Origin: Bacteroidetes bacterium UBA4414
Lineage (GTDB): Bacteria > Bacteroidota > Bacteroidia > Chitinophagales > Chitinophagaceae
Reading direction: 5' to 3'
DNA length: 64,000 bases
Assembly (NCBI GenBank): GCA_002389765.1
Contig: DGQM01000023.1
Location: 173,904-237,903, forward strand
Made by a program: the position numbers and the translations under genes. Of this stretch, positions 18,156-27,071 are shown in pieces (position 1 is the stretch's first letter; each line of letters starts with the position of its first letter). The notes under the pieces were generated by a model. That model was not told the origin of the DNA and searched no databases. It saw nothing but the letters and a program-made list of their open reading frames with translations.

Positions 18156-20312
18156 TTATAATTCGTCTTTGTCGAATGCTGTGAGTGAGAAATTTATACC
18201 AACAAATACCGAACGATACAACGCTGGGCGCATTTCATACCTGTTGCCCGCAGCATCGTAGCGATAGCCAAATACATTTTTCTGGTTTGTTACATTGTCT
18301 ATACCTGCATATATAACTGTAAACCATTTACCGATTGAACGCAGATAGTTGATGTTGAGCGACAAGTTGTGGAAATCTGGTGTACGGTCTGCCATAAAGC
18401 TTGCATTGTTGGGATTGTAGTATGGTCTGCCACTTGCATAACTATAGGTAAGGTTTATTTGTGTCTGCAATTTCTCTATAAAATATTTGGTTACAATATT
18501 CAGGTTGTGGTTGGCAATGAAATCGGGTTGTGCTTCAGCCAAATAGTTTTTGTAGAGCCTGCGGGTATCTATGAAGCTATAAGAAATCCAGTAATCAGCA
18601 TTTTTGATCGACTTCTTATCTCTGAAGAATAATTCAGCACCAGTTGCATAACCATAGCCTGAATTATCGGCAGGGTTTGCATACGGATTCAGTACACGGA
18701 ACTGGTTTGGATTAAAGCTTGTAGTCATATACTCACGTATCAACTGATTATAGCTTTTGTAATATCCTTCCAGACGCAGCGTGCGGTCGTTGTGCATGTA
18801 TTGGTAATTGGCAATGTAGTGGACAGCCTGCTGCATCTGCGGCCTGTAGCCTGCTAACAGATATTGCTGATCAACAGTTTGATAAAACATACCGCCCGCT
18901 AAAGAGAATTGAGCATGAAGGCCTGATTTTATACCCATTGCCAGGCGTGGCATTATTACATCTTGCTTTAGCAATACGCTATGCTCGTAACGCACACCAG
19001 GCTTTATACCCAGCCAATGTATAGCAGACCAATCGGCCTCTGCATACCCTGCAATTTGTGTTTCTGCAAAATTTGTATTCCAGCCACCAAAAGTGCGATT
19101 ATAATTGAAGTGCTGTATTTCTGTGCCTGCTGTAATGCTGAGGCGAGATGTTGTGTAGTTTTTCAATTCTCCACGAAATTGTGCCCTATCATCTTTACTT
19201 ACAGAGCCTGTACCGCTCCAATCAACATTGTCTTGGTTATAACTGTAAGAACCTGCAGTAAAGATTTGCCATTTATCTTTCAGCGATTGTTTATACGATA
19301 CTATACCGTAGATGTTTTGTGACTTTATCCCAAAGTCAAGCGTTTTAGTAGCATCTGATGGTTCTGGTACACGTGTACCGCTACGAAACTGTGAATAGTT
19401 TACCAATGCTTTGAAGATGCCCTTCTTATTTGGTGTCCAGTTGAATTTTGCAGAACCACCCGCACCTTTAGGCACATCATAAAAGTCTACGTTTGTTTTT
19501 GCAATGCCATAGAATGGTTGCAGATTGTTGTAATATGCTGATGCTTCAAAACTTGTTTTCTTCAATAGCTTAGATGCACTTGCATACACACCAGCCATAT
19601 TAACACCTAAGTTAACTGTACTCTTATCCGGCATATCATTACTGTTCAGTTCTAACACGGAAGAAAGCGCCTGCCCGTAACGTGCACTGTAACCACCACT
19701 ACTGAATGCGATACCCTTGAACTGAAATGGACCAAAACGGCTGCGCGCCGCTACACCTGGTGCTGTACTCAAAAAGGCATTCTGTGCAATCATACCATCT
19801 ACTACTACTGCAGCTTCGCTGGCATCACCACCACGTACAAACAAACCTGTTTGCGTGCCTTGTTGCTGTGTACCTGGAAGTGTTTGTATTGCTTTCACTA
19901 CATCGGCCTGAGAACCTGCAGTTGTAACGATATCTAAAGATGTAAGTACTGTTTTACTGTTGTTCGATGCTTCGAAAGAGCCTGCTGTTATTACAAAGTC
20001 TTCCAATTGGCGTGCAGTTGCTTTCATTTTGATAGTGATATCTTTCAAATCACCATTTATAGTAACAGGCATACCGGCATTTTCATGCCCTACTTCTGTT
20101 GCTACAATTGTTTGCGCGCCGGTTTCTGTTGTAGAAAACTTGAAGTTGCCTGCACTATCACTGGTGCCACCATCCAACGTATTATCCAGATACACACTGG
20201 CGCCAGCAACAGGTTTGCCTGTGTTATCTATAACCTTTCCGCTAACGGATGTTTGTGCCCATGTGGTGATACTGGTTAACAAAAAAACAGGTAGTAGTAA
20301 AAAATGCTTCAT
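18156..20312 (-). CDS. TonB-dependent outer-membrane receptor (second)
   Basis: A 718-residue receptor. From the ATG at 20312 it begins with a signal peptide (MKHFLLLPVFLLTSITTWAQ), followed by a carboxypeptidase-regulatory-like domain (about 22-100; VSGKVIDNTGKPVAGASVYLDNT), a plug (about 105-220; ADVVKAIQTLPGTQQQGTQTGLFVRGGDASEAAVVVDG) and a barrel that ends with VFVGINFSLTAF plus five residues. The frame is open 45 bp further upstream, but the signal peptide form fixes 20312. It is divergent from a MarR-like regulator and followed by a secreted partner. The overall architecture is shared with the receptor at 12287-14722, but the two sequences are quite diverged. Ligand unknown. Confidence 0.93.
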   Translation of the reverse strand: MKHFLLLPVFLLTSITTWAQTSVSGKVIDNTGKPVAGASVYLDNTLDGGTSDSAGNFKFSTTETGAQTIVATEVGHENAGMPVTINGDLKDITIKMKATARQLEDFVITAGSFEASNNSKTVLTSLDIVTTAGSQADVVKAIQTLPGTQQQGTQTGLFVRGGDASEAAVVVDGMIAQNAFLSTAPGVAARSRFGPFQFKGIAFSSGGYSARYGQALSSVLELNSNDMPDKSTVNLGVNMAGVYASASKLLKKTSFEASAYYNNLQPFYGIAKTNVDFYDVPKGAGGSAKFNWTPNKKGIFKALVNYSQFRSGTRVPEPSDATKTLDFGIKSQNIYGIVSYKQSLKDKWQIFTAGSYSYNQDNVDWSGTGSVSKDDRAQFRGELKNYTTSRLSITAGTEIQHFNYNRTFGGWNTNFAETQIAGYAEADWSAIHWLGIKPGVRYEHSVLLKQDVIMPRLAMGIKSGLHAQFSLAGGMFYQTVDQQYLLAGYRPQMQQAVHYIANYQYMHNDRTLRLEGYYKSYNQLIREYMTTSFNPNQFRVLNPYANPADNSGYGYATGAELFFRDKKSIKNADYWISYSFIDTRRLYKNYLAEAQPDFIANHNLNIVTKYFIEKLQTQINLTYSYASGRPYYNPNNASFMADRTPDFHNLSLNINYLRSIGKWFTVIYAGIDNVTNQKNVFGYRYDAAGNRYEMRPALYRSVFVGINFSLTAFDKDEL

Positions 20313-20455
20313 CGGTTGTTGTTTATCAAGAAGTTGTCGCAAAGCTATTACCGACAATTTGATGACAGAAAAGCAATTCGGCTAAACCATATTGAAAGTC
20401 GGTAAACAGCTTGTCTGTGTCGGTAAATGCTGATACAGTATTATTTATATCGAAA

Positions 20456-20466
20456 TCGTATTTTAT
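20456..20466. promoter_or_regulatory. 11-bp sequence shared by both MarR/TonB intergenic regions
   Basis: TCGTATTTTAT occurs here and, reverse-complemented, at 12103-12113, touching the start of the other MarR-like gene. An ATCGAAAT octamer is also repeated within this gap (about 20449 and 20532). Possible common operator; weak evidence in AT-rich DNA. Confidence 0.25.
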
Positions 20467-20541
20467 TATGCAAATATAAATCTAAAATGTTTCAATAAAC
20501 ATAATTTTCGTATTATTTTTTATATTTTTACATCGAAATGG

Positions 20542-21180
20542 ATGCAAATGAATAAAATTGTAAGTCTTGTAAATGAATGGGATGCTTTTGAGCAAAAGAA
20601 CCCCGGAGCTGAAATTGCAGACTTCTGCAGGTATTATCTCATCAATGAAAAGCAACAAGATGAAGCTTTGATGGTAAAGGGTGCAAAACCACCAAGCGAC
20701 CATTCATTACTGATGAAGACAATTGGTTTCATTACTTACGCATTCGATGTGTATTACAAAGCTGCCATGTCTCAAACAAAGCTACCGTTTCCTGAAGCTT
20801 TCTATTTCTTGAACACACTGCGCTTTGTAGGAGAGGTTACAAAAACAGACCTGATAACGCATACGTTGGTAGAATATACAACAGGTATAGACTCTATTGC
20901 AAAACTTGTGAAGGCAGGATATATATCTGAACGACAACACGATACCGACAAACGTGCTAAGCTACTGAAGTTGACACCCGAAGGTGAAGAATTATTATTC
21001 TCCTGCTATCCATTCATAGGCAAGGCCACAGAAATGATTTTTGGCGGCTTGGATAAAGACACTGTAAAATTATGCATCAGTATATTATCGAGGGTAGAGG
21101 TAAAACATACAGCACTTTCTATGGCTGTGCGCCACATGTGCTTTGAAGAGATGTATGCCAAAGTAATGGCAGCACAATAG
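20542..21180 (+). CDS. MarR-like winged-helix transcriptional regulator (paralogue 2)
   Basis: A 212-residue regulator. The HTH spans about residues 108-140 (KTDLITHTLVEYTTGIDSIAKLVKAGYI) and the wing carries the MarR-type DxDKRAKLLKLTPEGEELL segment (about 143-163). It aligns with the regulator at 11457-12104 across HTH, wing and the following IGKATEMIFGGL helix, so the two are paralogues. It has the same extended N-terminus and is likewise divergent from a TonB-dependent receptor gene, 229 bp away. ATG 20548 is an alternative start. A hairpin lies after the stop. Likely role: local control of the receptor operon. Confidence 0.87.
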   Translation: MQMNKIVSLVNEWDAFEQKNPGAEIADFCRYYLINEKQQDEALMVKGAKPPSDHSLLMKTIGFITYAFDVYYKAAMSQTKLPFPEAFYFLNTLRFVGEVTKTDLITHTLVEYTTGIDSIAKLVKAGYISERQHDTDKRAKLLKLTPEGEELLFSCYPFIGKATEMIFGGLDKDTVKLCISILSRVEVKHTALSMAVRHMCFEEMYAKVMAAQ

Positions 21181-21214
21181 CTATCAAAAAAACAATATAA
21201 AATGTAATAAAAAA

Positions 21215-21238
21215 AGAGCCCCAATATATCGGGGCTCT
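21215..21238 (-). terminator. Hairpin terminator of the isobutyryl-CoA mutase gene
   Basis: Perfect 8-bp GC-rich stem (21215-21222 with 21231-21238), followed on the minus strand by a run of seven T. It lies 22 bp after the icmF stop and may also stop plus-strand reading from the MarR-like gene. Confidence 0.85.
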
Positions 21239-21259
21239 GATATAATATACTGTATACGA

Positions 21260-24200
21260 TTACATATTCCTGCGGTACTGGCCACCAACTTCAAACAAGG
21301 CTTTTGTTATCTGCCCAAGTGAGCAATACTTAACTGCTTCCATCAGTTCTTCAAAAATGTTTTTGTTTTGAATAGCTGTTTGTTGCAGCTTGCGCAATGC
21401 TTCCTGTCCTTTATCTCCGCTGCGCTTCCACAGGTTTTGTACAGTGCTTATCTGGAATTCTTTTTCTTCTGTTGTAGAGCGTATTACTTCTTGTGGTACT
21501 ACTGTTAAAGAACCCTTGCTGCTAAGGAATGTATTTACACCTATTATCGGGTATTCACCGTTGTGTTTCAGCGTTTCGTAATACAGGCTTTCTTCCTGTA
21601 TTTTGCTGCGCTGATACATGGTTTCCATTGCACCCAATACACCACCACGCTCAGTAATACGGTCGAACTCTGCGAGTACTGCTTCTTCAACAAGATCTGT
21701 CAGCTCTTCTATAATGAAAGACCCTTGGAGCGGATTTTCGTTTTTAGCAAGGCCCAGCTCTTTGTTGATGATAAGCTGGATAGCCATAGCGCGGCGTACA
21801 CTTTCTTCCGTTGGTGTAGTGATGGCTTCATCGTATGCGTTTGTATGCAGCGAGTTGCAGTTATCGTATATCGCATATAATGCCTGTAGTGTAGTGCGTA
21901 TATCGTTGAAGTCGATTTCCTGTGCGTGTAGCGAGCGGCCCGAAGTCTGAATGTGATACTTCAGCATTTGCGAACGCTCGTTACCACCATATTTATATTT
22001 CATGGCTTTAGCCCATATGCGGCGAGCCACACGGCCAATCACACTATATTCAGGGTCTACACCATTACTGAAGAAGAACGACAGGTTTGGCGCAAAATCA
22101 TCAATGTGCATACCACGGCTCAGATAGTATTCTACAAACGTAAAGCCGTTACTGATGGTAAATGCTAATTGAGAAATAGGATTGGCTCCTGCCTCTGCAA
22201 TGTGATAGCCACTGATAGATACAGAGTAGAAGTTGCGCACACCTTCGTTTATGAAGTATTGTTGCACATCACCCATTACACGCAGTGAGAATTCTGTAGA
22301 GAAGATGCAGGTGTTTTGTGCCTGGTCTTCTTTCAGGATATCTGCCTGTACGGTACCGCGTACTGCTTTTAGGGTATCTACTTTTATTTTGTTATACACA
22401 TCGGCAGGCAATACCTGATCGCCAGTTACACCGAGCAACATCAAGCCAAGCCCATCATTACCTTCAGGCAATGAACCTACCGGACCACCACCAAATACAG
22501 ATGGATTGTAGGTAGGGCGTGGCACACCTTTTTCTTTGTATATAGCGTCTATCTTCTTATTTACTTCATCTTCCAGTCCGTTTGCTTTTATGTAAAGCTC
22601 GCACTGCTGGTCTATCGCAGCATTCATAAAGAAGGCAGTAATAGTTGGTGCAGGACCATTGATAGTCATTGATACAGATGTTTTAGGATCTGCCAAATTG
22701 AAACCACTGTATAGTTTCTTCGCATCATCCAGACAACAAACATTCACACCCGAGTTACCCACTTTACCATAGATATCAGGGCGGTGGTCGGGGTCTTGTC
22801 CGTAAAGTGTTACACTGTCAAACGCTGTACTGAGGCGCTTAGCTGGCATCCCTAACGATACGTAGTGGAAGCGTTTGTTGGTACGCTCAGGGCCACCCTC
22901 ACCGGCAAACATACGTGTAGGGTCTTCACCTTCACGTTTGAAAGGATAGATACCTGCCGCATAAGGGAATTCGCCCGGGAAGTTTTCCATTAATGCCCAA
23001 TACAGTATTTCGCCCCATGCTTCAAACTTAGGTACCGCTACTTTCGGTACTTGTGTATGAGAAAGCGACTCTGTATGCGTTTTGATTTTTATTTCCTTAT
23101 CACGAACCTTGAACTTATAGTATTCATCTGTAAACAGGTTTTTCTTCTGCGCCCAGTTTTCAAGCAGGTGCTTGTTTTTAGGATCCAGTTCCATCTCTGT
23201 TTTAGCGTACACTTCCTGCAGCGTCTTTATCAGCCTGTCTTTATCTTCTGTATCGGTAGCTTGTATGGTTTCTATTGTTTTGCGAATACCAAACAATTTC
23301 TGTGCAACAGCCGACTGTTCTTTAGACCACTTATCGTACTTGCGATTGTTCTCAGATATTTCGCTGAGGTAGCGTGTACGTGCAGGTGGTATGATGAATA
23401 TTTTCTCACTCATCTCATCGCTTATCTCGAAGCTGGAGTTGAGTTCTGCTCCTGTTTTCTTCACCACTATATCCATCAGCGACTTGTACATGGTATTAGT
23501 ACCCGGATCGTTGAACTGCGAAGCGATAGTACCATATACCGGCATATCGTCGGGGTTCGCATCAAACAATTTATGGTTGCGCTGATATTGTTTCTTCACA
23601 TCGCGCAGCGCATCCATCGCACCACGTTTGTCGAATTTGTTGATGACAACGATATCGGCAAAATCAAGCATATCAATCTTCTCCAACTGCGTAGCAGCAC
23701 CGTATTCCGGTGTCATTACATACATGCTCAGGTCGCTGTAGTCTGTTATCTGTGTATCGCTCTGCCCGATGCCAGATGTTTCGAGTATAATTAAATCATA
23801 ATCAGCAGCCTTTAGTATGTTTACTGCATCCCGAATATGCTTAGATACTGCCAGATTGCTTTGGCGTGTAGCCATAGAACGCATAAATACGCGCGCATTG
23901 CGGATTGCATTCATGCGAATACGATCGCCCAACAAAGCACCACCAGTTTTCTTCTTAGATGGATCTACAGAAATGATACCAATGTTTTTGTCTTTGAAAT
24001 CGAGCAGGAAACGGCGTACCAGTTCATCTACAAGCGAGCTTTTACCCGCACCACCTGTGCCTGTTATACCTAATACCGGTGTTTTAGAAGCTGTAGCTTT
24101 CTCTTCAATCTTCTTCAGCATAGCCTGTGTTTCAGGCAGCTCGTGATAGTTTTCTGCAGCAGATATAAGACGTGCTATAGATTTTGCGTCTTTTTCTACC

Positions 24201-24661
24201 AGATGCCCAACTTCACCATTCAGTTGATTGCCGGTAGGATAATCACTTTTTTCAATCAGATCGTCTATCATACCCTGCAAGCCCATCGCACGTCCATCAT
24301 CCGGAGAATAGATACGCGTGATACCGTATGCATGCAGCTCATCAATTTCTGAAGGCAGAATAACACCACCACCACCACCAAATATTTTGATGTGTCCGCA
24401 ACCACGCTCTTTCAGCAGATCGTACATATACTTGAAGTATTCTACGTGGCCACCCTGATAAGATGTCATAGCAATAGCATTTGCATCTTCCTGTATGGCA
24501 CAATCAACTACTTCCTGCACGCTGCGGTCGTGACCGAGGTGTATCACCTCTACACCACTGCTTTGCATCACACGGCGCATGATGTTGATAGCAGCATCGT
24601 GGCCGTCAAATAATGATGCGGCTGTGACAATACGAACTTTATTCTTCGGAGTATAAGACAT
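21260..24661 (-). CDS. icmF: Fused isobutyryl-CoA mutase (B12 domain + MeaB-type GTPase + mutase)
   Basis: A 1133-residue adenosylcobalamin enzyme that isomerises isobutyryl-CoA and n-butyryl-CoA (and can act on isovaleryl-CoA). Domain order is diagnostic for IcmF: N-terminal cobalamin-binding domain (1-140) with FDGHDAAI, His21 being the lower cobalt ligand; a MeaB-like G-protein chaperone (about 190-450) with the P-loop TGTGGAGKSS near residue 200 and NKFDKRG; then the TIM-barrel mutase domain (about 560-1130), with FAGEGGPERTNKRFHY, AKRLSTAFDSVTLYG and SVSMTINGPAPTI. Methylmalonyl-CoA mutases lack this fusion and carry different substrate residues in the last region. Single-gene transcript with a terminator. 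It links branched-chain and short-chain acyl-CoA catabolism. Confidence 0.96.
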   Translation of the reverse strand: MSYTPKNKVRIVTAASLFDGHDAAINIMRRVMQSSGVEVIHLGHDRSVQEVVDCAIQEDANAIAMTSYQGGHVEYFKYMYDLLKERGCGHIKIFGGGGGVILPSEIDELHAYGITRIYSPDDGRAMGLQGMIDDLIEKSDYPTGNQLNGEVGHLVEKDAKSIARLISAAENYHELPETQAMLKKIEEKATASKTPVLGITGTGGAGKSSLVDELVRRFLLDFKDKNIGIISVDPSKKKTGGALLGDRIRMNAIRNARVFMRSMATRQSNLAVSKHIRDAVNILKAADYDLIILETSGIGQSDTQITDYSDLSMYVMTPEYGAATQLEKIDMLDFADIVVINKFDKRGAMDALRDVKKQYQRNHKLFDANPDDMPVYGTIASQFNDPGTNTMYKSLMDIVVKKTGAELNSSFEISDEMSEKIFIIPPARTRYLSEISENNRKYDKWSKEQSAVAQKLFGIRKTIETIQATDTEDKDRLIKTLQEVYAKTEMELDPKNKHLLENWAQKKNLFTDEYYKFKVRDKEIKIKTHTESLSHTQVPKVAVPKFEAWGEILYWALMENFPGEFPYAAGIYPFKREGEDPTRMFAGEGGPERTNKRFHYVSLGMPAKRLSTAFDSVTLYGQDPDHRPDIYGKVGNSGVNVCCLDDAKKLYSGFNLADPKTSVSMTINGPAPTITAFFMNAAIDQQCELYIKANGLEDEVNKKIDAIYKEKGVPRPTYNPSVFGGGPVGSLPEGNDGLGLMLLGVTGDQVLPADVYNKIKVDTLKAVRGTVQADILKEDQAQNTCIFSTEFSLRVMGDVQQYFINEGVRNFYSVSISGYHIAEAGANPISQLAFTISNGFTFVEYYLSRGMHIDDFAPNLSFFFSNGVDPEYSVIGRVARRIWAKAMKYKYGGNERSQMLKYHIQTSGRSLHAQEIDFNDIRTTLQALYAIYDNCNSLHTNAYDEAITTPTEESVRRAMAIQLIINKELGLAKNENPLQGSFIIEELTDLVEEAVLAEFDRITERGGVLGAMETMYQRSKIQEESLYYETLKHNGEYPIIGVNTFLSSKGSLTVVPQEVIRSTTEEKEFQISTVQNLWKRSGDKGQEALRKLQQTAIQNKNIFEELMEAVKYCSLGQITKALFEVGGQYRRNM

Positions 24662-24722
24662 AATCTGAGTATTCTATTAATAAAAACCGCATAAGCATTA
24701 TGTATGCAGTATTTCAGGGTTG

Positions 24723-24730
24723 TAAAGTTA
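24723..24730 (-). promoter_or_regulatory. Possible -7 element (TAACTTTA) of icmF
   Basis: Seven of eight positions fit TAnnTTTG on the minus strand, 61 nt before the ATG at 24661. Weaker than other matches in the window. Confidence 0.35.
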
Positions 24731-24766
24731 CAAAAAGAGGTGCTAAGGGCGTACATTCAGGCAATA

Positions 24767-24793
24767 AAAAAGCCCCGATTAACGGGGCTTTTT
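24767..24793 (-). terminator. Hairpin terminator of the outer-membrane barrel gene
   Basis: 11-bp stem (24767-24777 with 24783-24793) with flanking A/T runs, 22 bp after the barrel gene stop on the minus strand. Confidence 0.88.
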
Positions 24794-24814
24794 CTGAGTT
24801 ATTTTGAGCGAAAA

Positions 24815-25537
24815 CTATTCATCGTCTTCGTCAGTCATTTTTTTGTGTTTGCGGTGCTCCATACCTGGTTCGCGGTGACCACGAGATTTGCCACAGTTGC
24901 AACCAAAGTTTTTAGAGATACCGAAGTTGAATTGCTGACCGAAAGTAACACCGAAGTTATTAATTGTAGTAGGGTTTTTATCGTAGCTAACAGTGCGATA
25001 GCCCAGACCACCGATACCGAAGTTCAGCGCCAAACCTTTGTGTACATTAACACCGATAGCAGGCATCAACATAGCTTGGAAGCCATTGTACATATCGTTG
25101 TTGAGACCAGCAGGATTAGTTACTGTAGTAACAGTACCTGATGTATTTATAACTTCGTTAGTTGATTTACCAGATACATAACTCAAATCCAATTGAGTCC
25201 AGAAGAAGAAAGTGCTGTTCAGGTTCTGTGTATAACGGAAGAAAGCACCTGCTTGCCATTCCCTGCCAGTCATTGTATTCTTGTTATTCAACGCAGTGGT
25301 TACATCTTTATTGGCACCATAGCCACCTTGCAGACCAACTGTCAGGTGATTGTTGAATTGGAAACCTACACCAGGAGTGATGTTCCAGTTAGTACCTTCG
25401 TTAGTACCATTATTGACACCATTGTCAGTTTTTGCCCAGTTAACACCAGCATTACCGTAAACAAGGAAACTATTCTTTTGTGCGCTGGCGCTACCTACTG
25501 TAGCAACAGCCAACAAAGCAAGGATCAGTTTTTTCAT
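24815..25537 (-). CDS. Outer-membrane beta-barrel protein (porin-family domain)
   Basis: A 240-residue protein beginning at the ATG at 25537 with a signal peptide (MKKLILALLAVATVGSASAQ). The mature sequence alternates polar and aromatic/aliphatic residues in strands (FLVYGNAGVNWAK, WNITPGVGFQFNNHLTVGLQGGYGAN, WQAGAFFRYTQ, FFFWTQLDLSYVSG), as in the 8-strand OmpA/PorT-like barrels common in Bacteroidota. The C-terminal tail is unusual: a short Cys-containing and then His/Lys/Asp/Glu-rich hydrophilic segment (FGCNCGKSRGHREPG... TDEDDE), beyond the last strand; it could bind metal or face the periplasm. An upstream in-frame start at 25579 would spoil the signal peptide. Function unknown. Confidence 0.88.
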   Translation of the reverse strand: MKKLILALLAVATVGSASAQKNSFLVYGNAGVNWAKTDNGVNNGTNEGTNWNITPGVGFQFNNHLTVGLQGGYGANKDVTTALNNKNTMTGREWQAGAFFRYTQNLNSTFFFWTQLDLSYVSGKSTNEVINTSGTVTTVTNPAGLNNDMYNGFQAMLMPAIGVNVHKGLALNFGIGGLGYRTVSYDKNPTTINNFGVTFGQQFNFGISKNFGCNCGKSRGHREPGMEHRKHKKMTDEDDE

Positions 25538-25655
25538 ATAGATCGCGTGATTTTGATTAATAAACAAATGTAAATCCAATTATTTTGGTATGCAATAGAG
25601 CAATACAAGATTTATTGGCCAAAATAGAAAAATCTTATTTAAAGCTCCGAATTAT

Positions 25656-26168
25656 CTATTTGAACCAGGAACTGTACATAAGATAATTATTTGCAATGCG
25701 TTCTACTTCACCCTTCAACAAATCCTGGCTAATATCTTTGACCTTTTTGGCGGGTACACCTGCAAATATGCTACCAGGGGGTACTTCTGTATCTTCCAAT
25801 ACTACCGCACCGGCTGCTATAATACTATTCTGGCCAATTTTTACCCTGTCCATTACAATAGCCCCCATGCCTATCAGTACATTATCCTCTACTGTGCAGC
25901 CATGTACTATAGCATTATGACCTATTGATACATTATTACCTATTATGGTTTTCGTCTTCTCGTATGTACAGTGTATACATGCACCATCTTGTACGTTTAC
26001 CTTATTGCCCATACGTATGCTGTTAACATCGCCACGCACTACGGCATTAAACCATACACTACAGTCTGCACCCATCTGTACATCGCCTACAATTGTTGCA
26101 TTGGGTGCCACAAAGCAAGACTCCGGAATTTCCGGACTAACACCTTTCACAGGAAGAATTACCGGCAT
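25656..26168 (-). CDS. Gamma-carbonic-anhydrase-like hexapeptide-repeat protein
   Basis: A 170-residue left-handed beta-helix protein of the gamma-carbonic anhydrase / YrdA-PaaY family. It has hexapeptide repeats (NATIVGDVQMGADCSVWFNAVVRGD, MGNKVNVQDGACIHC, IGNNVSIGHNAIVHGC, VLIGMGAIVMDRVKIGQNSIIAAGAVV). The three His ligands of the zinc site are visible as the His of CIHC, then GHNAIVHG. The Trp/Arg segment SVWFNAVVRGDV is typical. It sits 1 bp after the glycosyltransferase gene and is probably translated from the same message. Carbonic anhydrase activity is possible, but many relatives have other thioesterase-like or unknown roles. Confidence 0.92.
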   Translation of the reverse strand: MPVILPVKGVSPEIPESCFVAPNATIVGDVQMGADCSVWFNAVVRGDVNSIRMGNKVNVQDGACIHCTYEKTKTIIGNNVSIGHNAIVHGCTVEDNVLIGMGAIVMDRVKIGQNSIIAAGAVVLEDTEVPPGSIFAGVPAKKVKDISQDLLKGEVERIANNYLMYSSWFK

Positions 26169-26169
26169 A

Positions 26170-26886
26170 TTATCTAAATATATTATACTTAATTATACAA
26201 TATAACGCCCTGAAAGCATCTTTCATACCTATTTTTTTACCTTCTTCGTAGGTACGACCATAATATGAGATGCCTACTTCGTAGATGCGTACCTTAGGTA
26301 TGCGTGATATTTTGGCTGTTACTTCGGGCTCGAAACCAAAACGTTTTTCTTCCAGCTTCAGACCTTGTATCATTTCTCTTTTGAACAATTTATAACATGT
26401 TTCCATATCTGTAAGATTCAGATTAGTAAACATATTAGATGCCATTGTAAGCCATCTATTGCCTATAGAGTGCCAAAAGAATAATATCCTGTGTGCATTG
26501 CCACCCATAAAACGAGAGCCATATACTACATCAGCAAAGCCATCCAGTACGGGCTTCATGAGTATATTAAATTCTTCAGGATCATATTCAAGATCGGCAT
26601 CCTGAATAACAACATAATCGCCTGTTGCTTTGTTAATTCCTGTATGTAAAGCAGCTCCTTTACCTTGATTTACCTCATGTTTGTAATAAGTTATAGGTAA
26701 ATCAGGATTGGCTTCTTTATATGCCAGGATTGCTTCTTCGGTATTGTCTTTTGAACAGTCATTAACAATAATTACCTCTTTCTTACCACCACCAATCAGA
26801 TTTACAGCCTTCACTTTGTTTAGGATAAAGTGAATTGTTCGGCCTTCGTTGTATGCAGGTATTACTATAGACAGTGTATAGCTCAT
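26170..26886 (-). CDS. Family 2 glycosyltransferase (polyprenyl-phosphate sugar synthase-like)
   Basis: A 238-residue GT-A glycosyltransferase. N-terminal SIVIPAYNEG (residues 6-15), VNDCSKDNT near 45, the metal-binding QDADLEYDP near 90, YGSRFMGG near 115 and the AKISRIPKVRIYEVGISYYGRTYEEGKKIG block match the DPM1-like subgroup, which transfers a hexose from a nucleotide sugar to polyprenyl phosphate. It has no C-terminal membrane segments. The start at 26886 is supported by the conserved N-terminus and by a TATATTTG element only 3 nt upstream, so the mRNA is probably leaderless. The frame's longer reading to 26916 is rejected. It leads an operon with the gamma-CA-like gene. Confidence 0.93.
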   Translation of the reverse strand: MSYTLSIVIPAYNEGRTIHFILNKVKAVNLIGGGKKEVIIVNDCSKDNTEEAILAYKEANPDLPITYYKHEVNQGKGAALHTGINKATGDYVVIQDADLEYDPEEFNILMKPVLDGFADVVYGSRFMGGNAHRILFFWHSIGNRWLTMASNMFTNLNLTDMETCYKLFKREMIQGLKLEEKRFGFEPEVTAKISRIPKVRIYEVGISYYGRTYEEGKKIGMKDAFRALYCIIKYNIFR

Positions 26887-26889
26887 CGC

Positions 26890-26897
26890 CAAATATA
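26890..26897 (-). promoter_or_regulatory. Predicted -7 element (TATATTTG) of the glycosyltransferase gene
   Basis: Perfect TAnnTTTG match whose last base is 3 nt from the ATG at 26886; the closest spacing in the window, implying a leaderless transcript. Confidence 0.6.
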
Positions 26898-27044
26898 ATA
26901 AGGCTGCAAAATACAAAGCCTGATTGTAATTGTCTAATTCTAATAACTAGAATGACAATACGAGACAAATGCGAATCTCCTGAGTTATTAACATACAACA
27001 GGATTATGTTAGTTTTTTGAGCAAGCAAATGTTTTGTACCGATG

Positions 27045-27052
27045 TACCTTTG
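27045..27052 (+). promoter_or_regulatory. Predicted -7 element (TACCTTTG) of thyA
   Basis: Perfect TAnnTTTG match, 19 nt before the thyA ATG at 27072. Confidence 0.6.
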
Positions 27053-27071
27053 TTACAAATCAGCAGGAACA

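Noticed and set aside
20313..20541. Gap between the second TonB receptor and its regulator searched for a small RNA or riboswitch
   Set aside because: AT-rich with short repeats only; no stable conserved-looking fold and no cobalamin- or thiamine-type core motif.
23051..23794. Long open frame (247 codons) on plus inside icmF
   Set aside because: Antisense shadow of a strongly conserved mutase region; composition (Cys, Phe, Tyr, His rich) is not protein-like.
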